Positions 8,305-16,440 of a DNA stretch of 64,000 nt are shown piece after piece. The stretch is from Anaeromyxobacter paludicola. Lineage in GTDB: Bacteria; Myxococcota; Myxococcia; Myxococcales; Anaeromyxobacteraceae. The first letter of the stretch is position 1. Each line of letters starts with the position of its first letter. The position numbers and the translations under genes are program-made. The notes under the pieces were generated by a model, which was given only the letters and a program-made list of their open reading frames with translations, had not been told where the DNA came from and made no database searches. The stretch covers positions 2,046,001-2,110,000 of the forward strand of contig NZ_AP025592.1 in assembly GCF_023169965.1 (NCBI RefSeq), given 5' to 3'.

Positions 8305-9645
8305 ATGACCGCCGCGCACCTGTCGGCGCCGCCGCCGCTCCGCAAGGACCCCCTCGACGACTGCGTCCACTGCGGCTTCTGCCTGCCGCACTGCCCGACC
8401 TACGTCTCCTGGGGCGAGGAGATGGACTCGCCGCGCGGGCGCATCGAGCTCATGCGCGGGCTGCGCGACGGGCGCCTCGCGCTCACCGGCGAGGTGGCGA
8501 GCCACTTCGACCGCTGCCTCGGCTGCCTCGGCTGCGTCACCGCCTGCCCCTCCGGCGTGCGCTACGGCGAGCTCATCGAGCGGACCCGGGCGCAGGTCGA
8601 GGCGGCCCGGCCGCGGCCGCTCCCGGACCGGCTCTTCCGCGGGCTCCTCTTCGCGCTCTTCCCCTACCCCGCCCGGCTCCGGGTCCTGCTCCCGCTGCTC
8701 TGGGCCTACCAGGCGAGCGGGCTGCAGCGGCTATTGCGGGCGACCGGCCTCGTCCGGCTCCTGCCGGCGCGGCTCCGCGCGCTCGAGGGGCTCCTGCCGC
8801 GGCTCCGGCTGCGGGAGCTGCGCGGGCGGCTCCCGGCGCGCACGGCGGCGCGCGGCGAGCGCCGGCTCCGGGTGGCGCTCGTCACCGGCTGCGTGCAGCA
8901 GGTCTTCTTCCCCGGCGTGAACGGCGCGACCGCCCGGGTGCTCTCGGCCGAGGGCTGCGACGTGCTCGCGCCGCCGCAGGGCTGCTGCGGCGCGCTCTCG
9001 ATGCACGCCGGGCGCGAGGCCGAGTCGCTCGCGCTCGCCCGGGCGCTCGTGACCCGGCTCGAGGCGACCCGCGCCGACGTCTACGCGGTGAACGCCGCCG
9101 GCTGCGGCTCGCACCTCAAGGACCTGGGCCGGCTCCTCGCCGGCGACCCGGCGTGGGCGGAGCGGGCCCGCGACTTCTCGGCCCGGGTGCGCGACGTGAG
9201 CGAGGTGCTCACCGCGCTGCCCGCCCGCGCCGTCCGTCACCCCGTCCAGGCTCGCGTCGCCTACCAGCCGTCCTGCCACCTCTTCCACGCGCAGGGGCTC
9301 CGCTCGGAGCCGCAGGCCTTGCTGCGCGCCATCCCGGGGGTGGAGCTGGTGGAGGTGGGCGACCAGTGCTGCGGGTCGGCCGGGGTCTACAACCTGCTCG
9401 AGCCGGCGAGCGCCGCCGAGATCGGCGCGCGCAAGGCCGAGGCGATCCTCGCGGTCCGGCCGGATGTCCTCGCGAGCGCCAACCCGGGCTGCCTCCTGCA
9501 GCTCGGCGGGCACCTTCGCGGGCGCGGCGCGGCGCTCCCGGCGCTGCACCCGATCGAGCTGCTCGACGTCTCCATCCGGGGCGCGCGCCGGACGCCGCCG
9601 CCGGCCCCGGCGCCGGGCCAGACACGCTCCGTGAACGATCGTTGA
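8305..9645 (+). CDS. glcF: Glycolate/lactate oxidase iron-sulfur subunit GlcF-like
   Basis: The 446-residue protein carries two ferredoxin-type 4Fe-4S motifs, Cys20/23/26/30-Pro and Cys71/74/77/81-Pro, followed by two CCG domains of the heterodisulfide-reductase type (TGCVQQVFFPGVN...CCGALSMHAG and QPSCHLFHAQG...CCGSAGVYN). It takes electrons from the GlcD/GlcE flavins and hands them to the quinone pool, probably at the inner membrane face. ATG 8305 directly follows the glcE stop. The C-terminal 20 residues are Pro-rich and variable. The same architecture occurs in LutA/LldE-GlpC relatives, but the preceding GlcD and GlcE make GlcF the right call. Confidence 0.93.
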   Translation: MTAAHLSAPPPLRKDPLDDCVHCGFCLPHCPTYVSWGEEMDSPRGRIELMRGLRDGRLALTGEVASHFDRCLGCLGCVTACPSGVRYGELIERTRAQVEAARPRPLPDRLFRGLLFALFPYPARLRVLLPLLWAYQASGLQRLLRATGLVRLLPARLRALEGLLPRLRLRELRGRLPARTAARGERRLRVALVTGCVQQVFFPGVNGATARVLSAEGCDVLAPPQGCCGALSMHAGREAESLALARALVTRLEATRADVYAVNAAGCGSHLKDLGRLLAGDPAWAERARDFSARVRDVSEVLTALPARAVRHPVQARVAYQPSCHLFHAQGLRSEPQALLRAIPGVELVEVGDQCCGSAGVYNLLEPASAAEIGARKAEAILAVRPDVLASANPGCLLQLGGHLRGRGAALPALHPIELLDVSIRGARRTPPPAPAPGQTRSVNDR

Positions 9646-9687
9646 CCGCCGCCCCCCTGCGATTTCCTTGACGTTCGGCGCGAGCAT

Positions 9688-9703
9688 GGGCACGCCTTGT
9701 GCT
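9688..9703 (+). promoter_or_regulatory. Sigma-54-like promoter upstream of lctP
   Basis: GGGCACG, four bases, then GTGCT gives the -24 GG / -12 GC spacing (GG-N10-GC) of RpoN promoters, with 10 of 12 consensus bases. It is centred about 55 bases before the lctP GTG and would give a leader near 37 bases. The same bases lie within an imperfect dyad GAGCA-N13-TGCTC (9682-9704), so an operator is an alternative reading. Confidence 0.45.
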
Positions 9704-9750
9704 CGGGCAGTCGAGCGCACCGCGGCCGAGCGCCGCGCAGGGAGGCACCC

Positions 9751-11451
9751 GTGAACTGGTCGCAGGTCTACACGCCGCTCGGAAATTTGTACCTCTCGGC
9801 CGTCGTGGCGGCGATCCCGGTCGTCGTGCTGCTCGGGGCCCTCGCCTTCTTCCACGTGAAGGCCCACCTCGCCGCGCTGCTGGGCCTGCTCTGCGCCCTC
9901 GCCATCGCCATCGGCGTGTACGGCATGCCGGCGAAGATGGCCGGGGTGACCGCGCTCTACGGCGCGGCCTTCGGGCTCTTGCCCATCGGCTGGATCATCC
10001 TCAACGCCATCTTCGTCTACGACCTCACGGTCGAGACCGGGAAGTTCGAGGTGGCGAAGCACACCATCGCCGGGCTCGCGAGCGACCGGCGCATCCAGGT
10101 GCTGCTCATCGGCTTCGCCTTCGGCGCCTTCATCGAGGGCGCGGCCGGCTTCGGCACGCCGGTGGCCATCTCCGCCGCGATGCTCATCGGCCTCGGCTTC
10201 CGCCCGCTCCCGGCGGCCGGCCTGGCGCTCATCGGCAACACCGCGCCGGTCGCCTACGGCGCGCTCGGCACGCCGGTCATCACGCTCGCCAAGGTCACCG
10301 GGCTCGACGTGAACCTGCTCTCGGCCATGGTCGGCCGGCAGCTCCCGTTCTTCTCGGTGATCGTGCCGTTCTGGCTGGTCTGGGCCATGGCCGGGTTCAA
10401 GGGGATGAAGGAGGTCTGGCCGGCCTGCCTCGTCGCCGGCGTGAGCTTCGCCATCCCGCAGTACCTCGTCTCGAACCACTTCGGCCCGTCGCTCGTGGAC
10501 ATCGTGGCGGCGGCGGTCTCGATCGGCGCCACCTACGTCCTGCTCCGGTTCTGGCAGCCGCCCAGCATCTGGCGCTTCCCGGACGAGCGGGAGGACGCCC
10601 GGCTCGGCGCCGGGGCGGTGCCGCGCTCGGTGGGCGCCGCGTCGGCGCAGCCGGCGGTCTCGACCAAGGACGGCTGGCTCGCCTGGATGCCCTGGATCGT
10701 CCTCTCGGTCTGCGTGTTCGTGTGGGGCCTCCCCGACGTCAAGGCGTGGCTCGGGAACCTGCACACCTCGATGTACAAGCTCCACCTCGCGCCCAAGCCG
10801 GCCTTCGAGATCCCCGGCCTGCACAACCTCGTGATGCGCGTGCCCCCGGTGGTGAAGAAGCCGACCGCGGAGGGGGCCATCTACAGCCTCAACGTCCTGC
10901 AGGCCACCGGCACCGCGCTGCTCCTCTCGGGCATCGTCTCCGGCATCTTCCTGAAGGTCTCGCCGGGCCGGCTGGCGCGCATCTACCTGCACGCGCTGAA
11001 GCGCGTCCGCTTCTCGCTCCTCACCATCGCGGCCATGCTCGCGCTCGGGTTCACCACCCGCTACTCGGGGTCGGACACGACCATGGGGCTCGCCTTCGCC
11101 TCCACCGGCGCGCTCTTCCCGTTCTTCTCGCCGATGCTCGGCTGGCTCGGCGTCGCGCTCACCGGGTCGGACACCTCGTCCAACGTGCTCTTCGGGAACC
11201 TGCAGGTGGTGAGCGCGCAGCAGATCGGGATGAACCCGATCCTCGCCGCCGCCGCCAACAGCTCCGGCGGCGTCATGGGCAAGATGATCGACGCGCAGAG
11301 CATCGTGGTGGCCGGCGTCGCCACCGGCCAGCAGGGGCACGAGGGGCCCATCCTCCGGTACGTGTTCTGGCACAGCCTCGTCCTGGCGTGCCTGGTCGGG
11401 GTGCTCGTCCTCGTGCAGTCGCTCTTCTTCCCCGGGATCGTGCCGCATTAG
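9751..11451 (+). CDS. lctP: L-lactate permease family transporter (LctP/LldP)
   Basis: The product is 566 residues with about 12-14 hydrophobic segments through its whole length, matching the lactate permease (LctP) family in size. Typical family stretches include [20 protein letters not shown] near 125-145, [36 protein letters not shown] and [14 protein letters not shown]. It imports lactate, and in some members glycolate, in symport with protons across the inner membrane. GTG 9751 is set by AGGGAGG six bases upstream; a longer in-frame extension to 9697 has no hydrophobic or conserved character. Its position 105 bases after glcF supports a joint uptake and oxidation role. A possible sigma-54 promoter precedes it. 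Confidence 0.93.
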   Translation: MNWSQVYTPLGNLYLSAVVAAIPVVVLLGALAFFHVKAHLAALLGLLCALAIAIGVYGMPAKMAGVTALYGAAFGLLPIGWIILNAIFVYDLTVETGKFEVAKHTIAGLASDRRIQVLLIGFAFGAFIEGAAGFGTPVAISAAMLIGLGFRPLPAAGLALIGNTAPVAYGALGTPVITLAKVTGLDVNLLSAMVGRQLPFFSVIVPFWLVWAMAGFKGMKEVWPACLVAGVSFAIPQYLVSNHFGPSLVDIVAAAVSIGATYVLLRFWQPPSIWRFPDEREDARLGAGAVPRSVGAASAQPAVSTKDGWLAWMPWIVLSVCVFVWGLPDVKAWLGNLHTSMYKLHLAPKPAFEIPGLHNLVMRVPPVVKKPTAEGAIYSLNVLQATGTALLLSGIVSGIFLKVSPGRLARIYLHALKRVRFSLLTIAAMLALGFTTRYSGSDTTMGLAFASTGALFPFFSPMLGWLGVALTGSDTSSNVLFGNLQVVSAQQIGMNPILAAAANSSGGVMGKMIDAQSIVVAGVATGQQGHEGPILRYVFWHSLVLACLVGVLVLVQSLFFPGIVPH

Positions 11452-11517
11452 CCGCGCGGGCCGCCGCGCCCCACCCGGCCGCGCGCCGGGGCGGGCGCGC
11501 GGCGGTACCATCGCGCC

Positions 11518-11907
11518 GTGAAGCACGGGAGCACGGGGAAGCACCGCATCGTCGCCCTGGCCGCCCTCGCCGGCGCCGCCGCGCTCGACTGCGCAGCGCC
11601 CGGCGCGGGCGGCAGGCCGGTCCCGGTCGCGCCCGCCGAGCGCGCCCTCCCGGAGCCGGATCCCTCCTGCCGCAACCGCGTCCAGGGCCCCATGCGCCTC
11701 TCCGGCGTGGAGCAGGTCACGGCCAAGGTGGCGGTGGACGCCGCCGGCCGCGTCACCCTGGTGCAGTTCCTCGCCCCCGACCTCACGCCGTCGCAGCGGG
11801 TCGAGCTGCGGCGCGCCATGGAGGGCTGCCTCTGGCGCCCGGCCATCGGCCCCGACGGCAAGCCGGAGCCGGGGGACCGGACGCTGGTCATCGGCGTGGC
11901 CCGCTGA
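11518..11907 (+). CDS. Exported TonB C-terminal-like domain protein
   Basis: The 129-residue protein starts at GTG 11518 with a hydrophobic N-terminal segment (RIVALAALAGAAALDCAAPG) that looks like a signal peptide. The Cys is preceded by Asp, so a lipobox is doubtful. Residues 55-129 follow the TonB_C pattern: VTAKVAVDAAGRVTLVQFL, a helix (SQRVELRRAMEGC), then LWRPAIGPDGKPEPG and a closing beta strand. Such stand-alone domains are frequent in myxobacteria, where they are thought to act in the periplasm rather than as energy transducers. No membrane partner genes are adjacent. Confidence 0.7.
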   Translation: MKHGSTGKHRIVALAALAGAAALDCAAPGAGGRPVPVAPAERALPEPDPSCRNRVQGPMRLSGVEQVTAKVAVDAAGRVTLVQFLAPDLTPSQRVELRRAMEGCLWRPAIGPDGKPEPGDRTLVIGVAR

Positions 11908-11955
11908 CCCGTCGCCGCCGCTCCGGCGCGGCGCTCCCGCGGGGCGCCGCCGCGC

Positions 11956-12642
11956 TCACCCGAGGGCGAGCAGCGCCTCCGCCACCTCCACCAGATCCAC
12001 GCCGCGCACGTCGGGCGGCGGCATCGCCGGCTGCCAGCGCCGCTCGAGCCGGCTCGCCCAGCCGGTGAGGAGCCCGGCCGCCCTCGCGCCCTGCACGTCC
12101 CAGGCGTGCACGGCGACCAGCGCCACGCGCTCGGGCGGGAGCGCCAGGGCGTCGCAGACGTGCCGGTAGACCGCGGCGTTCGGCTTCCAGCGGCGCACCT
12201 CGTCCACCCCGGCCACCCGGGCCACGAGCGGCAGGAGCCCGGCCCGCTCCAGGAGGGCGCGCGTGGGGCCGACCCCGCCGTTGCTCACCGTCGCCACCGC
12301 GACCCCGGCCTCGGCGAGGCGCCGGAAGGCCGGCGCCGCGTCCGGGTGCGCCGGCAGCTCCGCCAGCCCGTCGAGCACGGCGGCCGCCTCCGCCTCGCCG
12401 CAGGAGACGCCGTGCTGGCCGCAGACCACCTCGAGGGCGCCCGCGCCCACCTCGCGGAAGCTGGCGAACCGGCCGGCGGCGTCGAGCGCCATGGCGTCGC
12501 GCAGCAGGCGCGTGAACCAGAGCTCGAGCGCGTGCGGCGGGAGGCCGAGGGCCACGAGCCTCGGCCGGAGCGGCTCGAGCGGGAAGAGGGTCTCGACGAC
12601 GTCGAACGCGACCGCGGCCGGCCGGGAGGGCATCCGACCCAT
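11956..12642 (-). CDS. Haloacid dehalogenase type II-like HAD hydrolase
   Basis: The 228-residue protein has the HAD nucleophile motif FDVVETLF (Asp14), motif II VSNGG, the conserved Lys in RRWKPNAAVY and the acidic motif AVHAWDVQGARAAG, an order and size characteristic of (S)-2-haloacid dehalogenases (type II). These hydrolyse the carbon-halogen bond of short 2-haloacids in the cytoplasm, although many family members have other substrates. Two in-frame ATGs (12642 and 12633) lack a clear ribosome site, so the start is approximate. It is divergent from the SDR gene beginning at 12731, sharing an 88-base intergenic space. Confidence 0.8.
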   Translation of the reverse strand: MGRMPSRPAAVAFDVVETLFPLEPLRPRLVALGLPPHALELWFTRLLRDAMALDAAGRFASFREVGAGALEVVCGQHGVSCGEAEAAAVLDGLAELPAHPDAAPAFRRLAEAGVAVATVSNGGVGPTRALLERAGLLPLVARVAGVDEVRRWKPNAAVYRHVCDALALPPERVALVAVHAWDVQGARAAGLLTGWASRLERRWQPAMPPPDVRGVDLVEVAEALLALG

Positions 12643-12730
12643 TTGCGCCGCGAGGCGCCCCGCCGCCTGGCCAGGACGGGTGGCGCGGCGGCCCGGCCCG
12701 GCGCATCCTTCTGGCCGAGGGAGGTGGCCC

Positions 12731-13564
12731 TTGGGGAAGGTGGCGCTCATCACCGGGGCGACGGACGGCATCGGCCGGGCGTCGGCGATCGCGCTCGCGC
12801 GCAAGGGGCTCGAGGTGCTGGTGCACGGGCGCGACCCGGGCAAGGTGCGCGAGACGGTGGCGGAGGTCGAGGCGGCGGGCGGGCGCGGGCAGGGGGTCGT
12901 CGCCGACCTCTGCCGGCTCGACGAGGTGCGAGCGCTCGCGGCGGAGGTGGCGCGGCGGGCGCCGGCGCTGCACGTGCTGCTCGCGAACGCCGGCGTGTAC
13001 GCGAGCGCCCGCACGGTCACGCCCGACGGGCACGAGACCACCTTCCAGGTGAACTTCCTCGCGCCGTTCCTGCTGACGCGGCTCCTCGTGCCGCTCCTCC
13101 TGCGCTCCGCCCCCGCGCGGATCCTGCTCACGAGCTCCACCGCCCACGGCCAGGCGCGGCTGCACCTCGACGACCTCGACTCGGAGCGCCGCTGGGATCC
13201 CTACATGGCCTACGCCGAGAGCAAGCTCGAGCTCATCCTCTTCGCCCGCGCGCTGGCGCGGCGGCTGCGCGGCACCGGCGTGACGGTGAACGCCTTCCAC
13301 CCCGGCGTCATCTCCACCAAGCTCCTGCACCGGGGGTTCGGCGCGGGCGGCGCGCCGGTCGAGGTGGCGGTCGAGGCGGTGCTCCGGCTCGCCACCGCGC
13401 CCCAGCTCTCCAAGACCACCGGCCGCTACTTCGACGTCACCGACGACCGCCGGCCCTCGCCGCAGGCGCGCGACGACCACCTCGCCGAGCGGCTCTGGCA
13501 CGTCGCCGACGCGCTCACGGGGCTCTCCGAGACGACCGCGGGCGAGGCGGGCGCGCCGCACTGA
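12731..13564 (+). CDS. Short-chain dehydrogenase/reductase (retinol dehydrogenase-like)
   Basis: The 277-residue protein begins GKVALITGATDGIGRASAIA, the classical SDR nucleotide-binding TGxxxGIG motif, followed by LLANAGVY, catalytic Ser in LLTSSTAHGQ and YxxxK in YAESKLELI. NAD(P)-dependent oxidoreduction of an alcohol or ketone is therefore expected. The late segment HPGVISTKLLHRGF and the small-molecule pattern resemble the retinol dehydrogenase/WWOX-like group, but the substrate is unknown. The start is TTG 12731, set by GAGGGAGG six bases upstream; upstream frame continuation is Arg/Pro-rich shadow. It converges on a second SDR gene 14 bases downstream. Confidence 0.87.
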   Translation: MGKVALITGATDGIGRASAIALARKGLEVLVHGRDPGKVRETVAEVEAAGGRGQGVVADLCRLDEVRALAAEVARRAPALHVLLANAGVYASARTVTPDGHETTFQVNFLAPFLLTRLLVPLLLRSAPARILLTSSTAHGQARLHLDDLDSERRWDPYMAYAESKLELILFARALARRLRGTGVTVNAFHPGVISTKLLHRGFGAGGAPVEVAVEAVLRLATAPQLSKTTGRYFDVTDDRRPSPQARDDHLAERLWHVADALTGLSETTAGEAGAPH

Positions 13565-13578
13565 CCGGCGGCCGCCGC

Positions 13579-14373
13579 TCACACGATGGCGCGCACCACC
13601 CCGCCGTCCACGCGCAGCGCCGCCCCGTTCACCGCCGCCGCCCGCGGGCTCGCCACGAAGGCGACGAGCGCCGCCACCTCCTCCGGCGTGGCGAACCGCT
13701 GCAGGAGCGAGCTCGGGCGCGCCTCGCGGAAGAAGTCGCGCTCCACCTCGGCGGCCGGCTTGCCCTGCTGGCGCGCCAGCCCCTCCACGAAGTCGCCCAC
13801 CCCCTCGCTCCGGGTCGGCCCGGCCAAGATGGCGTTCACCGTCACCGCGGTGCCGCGGGTCAGCTCGGCGAGCCCGCGCGAGAGCCCGAGCTGGGACGTC
13901 TTGCTCACGCCGTAGTGGATCATCTCGGCCGGGATCTGCAGCGCGCTCTCGCTCGAGATGAAGAGGATCCGCCCCTCGTTCCGCGACAGCATCCGCGGGA
14001 GGTGGTGCCGCGAGAGCCGCACGCCCGAGAGCAGGTTCACCTCGAGCATCCGGGCCCACTCGCCGTCCCCGATCTCGGCGAAGGGCCGGGCCGCGAAGAT
14101 GCCGACGTTGTTCACGAGCACGTCGCAGTCGGGCGCCGCCGCGATCAGCGCGTCGCAGCCTTCGGCGGTGCCGAGGTCGGCCGCGACCCCCGCGACCTCG
14201 CCGCCCGGGACCCGCGCGCGCAGCGCCCGCTCCGCCTCCCGCACCCGCGCCGCGGTCCGCCCGTTCACGACCACCCGCGCCCCCTCGCGCAGGAGCGCCT
14301 CCGCGATGGCGAGGCCGATGCCCGCCGTCGATCCGGTCACCACCGCCCGCTTGCCGCCCAGTCCGAGGTCCAT
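13579..14373 (-). CDS. Short-chain dehydrogenase/reductase (3-oxoacyl-ACP reductase-like)
   Basis: The 264-residue product starts MDLGLGGKRAVVTGSTAGIG and shows the full SDR set: TGxxxGIG, NNVGIF (a variant of NNAG), Ser in LFISSESALQIP, Tyr/Lys in YGVSKTSQ, and a FabG-like ending (LVAFVASPRAAAVNGAALRVDGG). It should be an NAD(P)H-dependent oxidoreductase in the cytoplasm. NVG instead of NAG at the active-site Asn is a small deviation. ATG 14373 is the only start at the beginning of the Rossmann fold. Neighbouring genes do not reveal the pathway. Confidence 0.88.
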   Translation of the reverse strand: MDLGLGGKRAVVTGSTAGIGLAIAEALLREGARVVVNGRTAARVREAERALRARVPGGEVAGVAADLGTAEGCDALIAAAPDCDVLVNNVGIFAARPFAEIGDGEWARMLEVNLLSGVRLSRHHLPRMLSRNEGRILFISSESALQIPAEMIHYGVSKTSQLGLSRGLAELTRGTAVTVNAILAGPTRSEGVGDFVEGLARQQGKPAAEVERDFFREARPSSLLQRFATPEEVAALVAFVASPRAAAVNGAALRVDGGVVRAIV

Positions 14374-14435
14374 GGGCGGCGAATGTAAGCGCGGCAGGTC
14401 GCCGGCGCGACGGCGGAGCGGGGGCGCTCCCGCGC

Positions 14436-14846
14436 TCAGCGGTTCCTGCCCGCCGGCGCGTCGGAGCGCTCGCCGCCGCTGGCGGCCTGCTCCGCCTGCA
14501 CGTCGGCCGGCTCGCGCTTGCCCGGGTTCTCCTGGTCGCCGGTCCGCGCCGCGTGGATGGCGTCCACCGACGCCGAGGGCACGCCGTTGTAGCCGGGGCC
14601 CAGGGCCGGATCGCCGGACGCGCGCGGCTCCGCGGCGGCCATGGGAACGCCCTGCGGCGTCCCGTACTCGGTCCCGGTCGCGCCGCTCTTGCCGGTCCGG
14701 GACCCGGCGCCGCTGCCGCCGGCCCAGGCCCCGGAGCCGAAGGATCCCGTGCTCCCCGCGCTCGAGCCGCCGGTCTGGCCCCAGGCCGCCCCCGGGATCG
14801 CCAGGGCCAGCGCGAGCAGCCGGCCGAGCGCACGTCGCCTCGCCAT
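14436..14846 (-). CDS. Secreted Gly/Ser-rich hypothetical protein
   Basis: An ATG preceded by GGAGGTG starts a 136-residue protein with a clear Sec signal peptide ([21 protein letters not shown], cleavage probably after AWG). Residues 25-55 are a low-complexity Gly/Ser/Ala/Thr run ([19 protein letters not shown]), and the remainder is hydrophilic, ending in a Glu/Gln/Ala-rich tail. It has no Cys in the mature part. I do not recognise a family; it looks like a small exported, largely disordered envelope protein. It lies upstream of the SDR gene on the same strand but 62 bases apart. Confidence 0.65.
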
Positions 14847-14902
14847 GTCGCACCTCCGGGGCTTCAGGCTACGCACGCCCGGCGGCCGCGCCAGGGGTGG
14901 AC

Positions 14903-15316
14903 CTAAACGAAGCGCACTTCCTTGCCGGCCAGCGCGCCGGCGAGCTTCTTGTCCACGGCGCCGATGTGCTGGACGAGCCAGCCGCAGATGAGCTTCTGCA
15001 GCCCGATGGTGAGCACCGGCGACTGCCCGCGGGCCCGGAACTGGGCCACCAGGTCCTGGAACTGCTTCACGAAGATCGCGTGCTGCGCGACGTGCTCGTC
15101 GTAGCCCGCGTACCGCTGCTCCCGCATGACCTTCTCCTCGCAGGCGAAGTGACGCGAGCAGTAGTCGTCGAGGAACGCGAGGAGCTTCAGCACCTCGTCG
15201 CCGGAGCGGCCCTGCTTCATGGCCTCGAGCAGCGCGTCGGCGCGCCCGAAGAGCTCCTTGTGCTGCGCGTCGATCGCGTTCACCCCGACGGCGAGCGTCG
15301 GATTCCAGGTCGGCAT
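14903..15316 (-). CDS. Bacteriohemerythrin
   Basis: At 137 residues with [20 protein letters not shown] at the N-terminus this is a single-domain bacteriohemerythrin. All seven expected di-iron ligands are visible: His19, His56, Glu60, His75, His79, His117 and Asp122. It binds O2 at a non-heme di-iron centre in the cytoplasm, serving O2 delivery, storage or sensing in microaerophilic or facultative bacteria. A purine-rich GGGAAGGGA precedes ATG 15316. The gene is monocistronic by its spacing. The upstream region holds a 21-base-period direct repeat. Confidence 0.93.
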
Positions 15317-15390
15317 GTGGGTCCCTTCCCAAGGTTCCCGGCCAGGGTCGTCCGGCAGGGGTCTCGGTCAGGCAGGCATGCAAGCGTGAC

Positions 15391-15427
15391 ACCGGGTGCC
15401 AGGCGATGGGGACCGGGTGCCACCCGG
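15391..15427. repeat. Short direct repeat with embedded hairpin upstream of bacteriohemerythrin
   Basis: The 11-mer ACCGGGTGCCA occurs at 15391-15401 and 15412-15422, 21 bases apart. The second copy is part of the perfect palindrome CCGGGTG-C-CACCCGG (15413-15427). It lies 75 bases before the hemerythrin start, so it may be an operator or a fragment of a dispersed intergenic repeat. Confidence 0.45.
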
Positions 15428-15560
15428 CTCGGAATCTCGGAGGAAAATGCGCGCTCGGGCGGTCCACGCGCGTCCCTCGCGACCCTCCGGAAACGGGGCT
15501 CACCCGACCCCGGGTCTCGCCTCACCGGGCGGCGGCGTCTGGCGGCGTCGGGGCCAGGCA

Positions 15561-15606
15561 GAAAAGGAACCGGCCGCGGCCTCCCGCTCGGGGAGACCGC
15601 GGCCGG
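15561..15606 (-). terminator. Rho-independent terminator of pal
   Basis: Read on the minus strand, CCGGCCGCGG pairs perfectly with a second arm 17 bases on (10-bp stem, the loop itself containing CTCCC/GGGAG), followed by TTCCTTTTC. It lies 20 bases after the pal stop codon. Apart from this and the repeat at 15391, I see nothing else in the 309-base gap. Confidence 0.75.
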
Positions 15607-15625
15607 CGGGTGCTGCCTCAGGAGA

Positions 15626-16195
15626 CTAGCGGGTCGCGACGGGGGTGCCGTTGGCGAGCTTCTCGCCAGGGCCGCGCAGCTCGGCCCGGCGGTTCTGCTT
15701 CCAGGCGGCCTCGTCGTGCCCGTCGACGGCCGGGTACTCCTCGCCGAACGAGATGGTCTGGACCGCGGCGGGGACGCCGAGGGCGGTGAGGTAGCGCTTC
15801 ACCGACTGGGCGCGCCGCTCGCCGAGGGCGAGGTTGTACTCCTGCGTGCCGCGCTCGTCGCAGTGGCCCTCGACCTCGACCACCGGCAGCTTGCGCGCGC
15901 GGATGCAGTCGGCGACGCCCTGGAGGGCGTGGCGGGCGTCGTCGTTCAGCGTGGCGTCGTCGTAGGAGAAGCTCACCTTCGAGAGGGTGCAGGCGTCCAC
16001 CTTGGCGACCGGCGCCGGGGCCGGCGCCGAGGCCTCGGCCTTGGCGGCGGCGTCGGACTTCCCGACCGGCGCGGTGGCGGCGGGCTTGGCGTCCTTCTCG
16101 GTCAGCTCGCGCTGGGACTTGTTCGCGCCGGCGCAGCCGGCGAGCGCGCCGGAAGAGACGGCGGTGAGGAGCAGCATCAGGGAAACGCGCTTCAT
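15626..16195 (-). CDS. pal: Peptidoglycan-associated lipoprotein Pal (OmpA-like)
   Basis: The 189-residue protein has a lipoprotein signal peptide with lipobox LAGC (MKRVSLMLLL...SSGALAGC), an Ala/Pro/Lys-rich linker, then an OmpA C-terminal domain: FSYDDATLNDDARHALQGVA, VEVEGHCDERGTQEYNLALG and RAQSVKRYLTALGV, including the diaminopimelate-contacting Asp and Arg of the GHxDxRGTxEYN motif. It anchors the outer membrane to peptidoglycan as part of the Tol-Pal system; the other tol genes are not in the window. The ATG at 16195 is where the signal peptide begins, with GGAGG and AGGA upstream. Confidence 0.88.
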   Translation of the reverse strand: MKRVSLMLLLTAVSSGALAGCAGANKSQRELTEKDAKPAATAPVGKSDAAAKAEASAPAPAPVAKVDACTLSKVSFSYDDATLNDDARHALQGVADCIRARKLPVVEVEGHCDERGTQEYNLALGERRAQSVKRYLTALGVPAAVQTISFGEEYPAVDGHDEAAWKQNRRAELRGPGEKLANGTPVATR

Positions 16196-16440
16196 GATGG
16201 TCCTGCCTCCAGTGGCGCCGCGGAATGTCGGCGCAGGGTGACGACCCTCCCTGCAGGAGGGGGGTCCACTCCCTCTGTTCCTCGGTCGGCCGCAGATCTC
16301 TCTCTCGCCCTCCTCTTTTTTTTCGCGGAGCGCGGTCAGGCGGCTGGGGCGGACGGGACCCCGCCCAATGGTTTCAGCCACTTGCAAAGTTCCGCGTCCC
16401 GCGCGAGAGATGGCGCCCGGCGGGGAGAATAGAGGTTGAG

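Noticed and set aside
3699-8345. A 1548-codon minus-strand open frame
   Set aside because: It lies opposite the WS/DGAT gene and glcDE, which have clear motifs and ribosome sites; the translation is low-complexity Arg/Glu/Ala/Gly.
12263-12730. Longer N-terminus for the first SDR (open frame from 12263)
   Set aside because: The added 156 residues lie opposite the haloacid dehalogenase-like gene, are low-complexity, and the TTG at 12731 has a good ribosome site directly before the Rossmann fold.
16360-16440. GG/GC pattern near TTGCA before the sigma-like gene as a sigma-54 site
   Set aside because: The distance between GG and GC is 12 bases rather than 10, so it does not meet the RpoN spacing.
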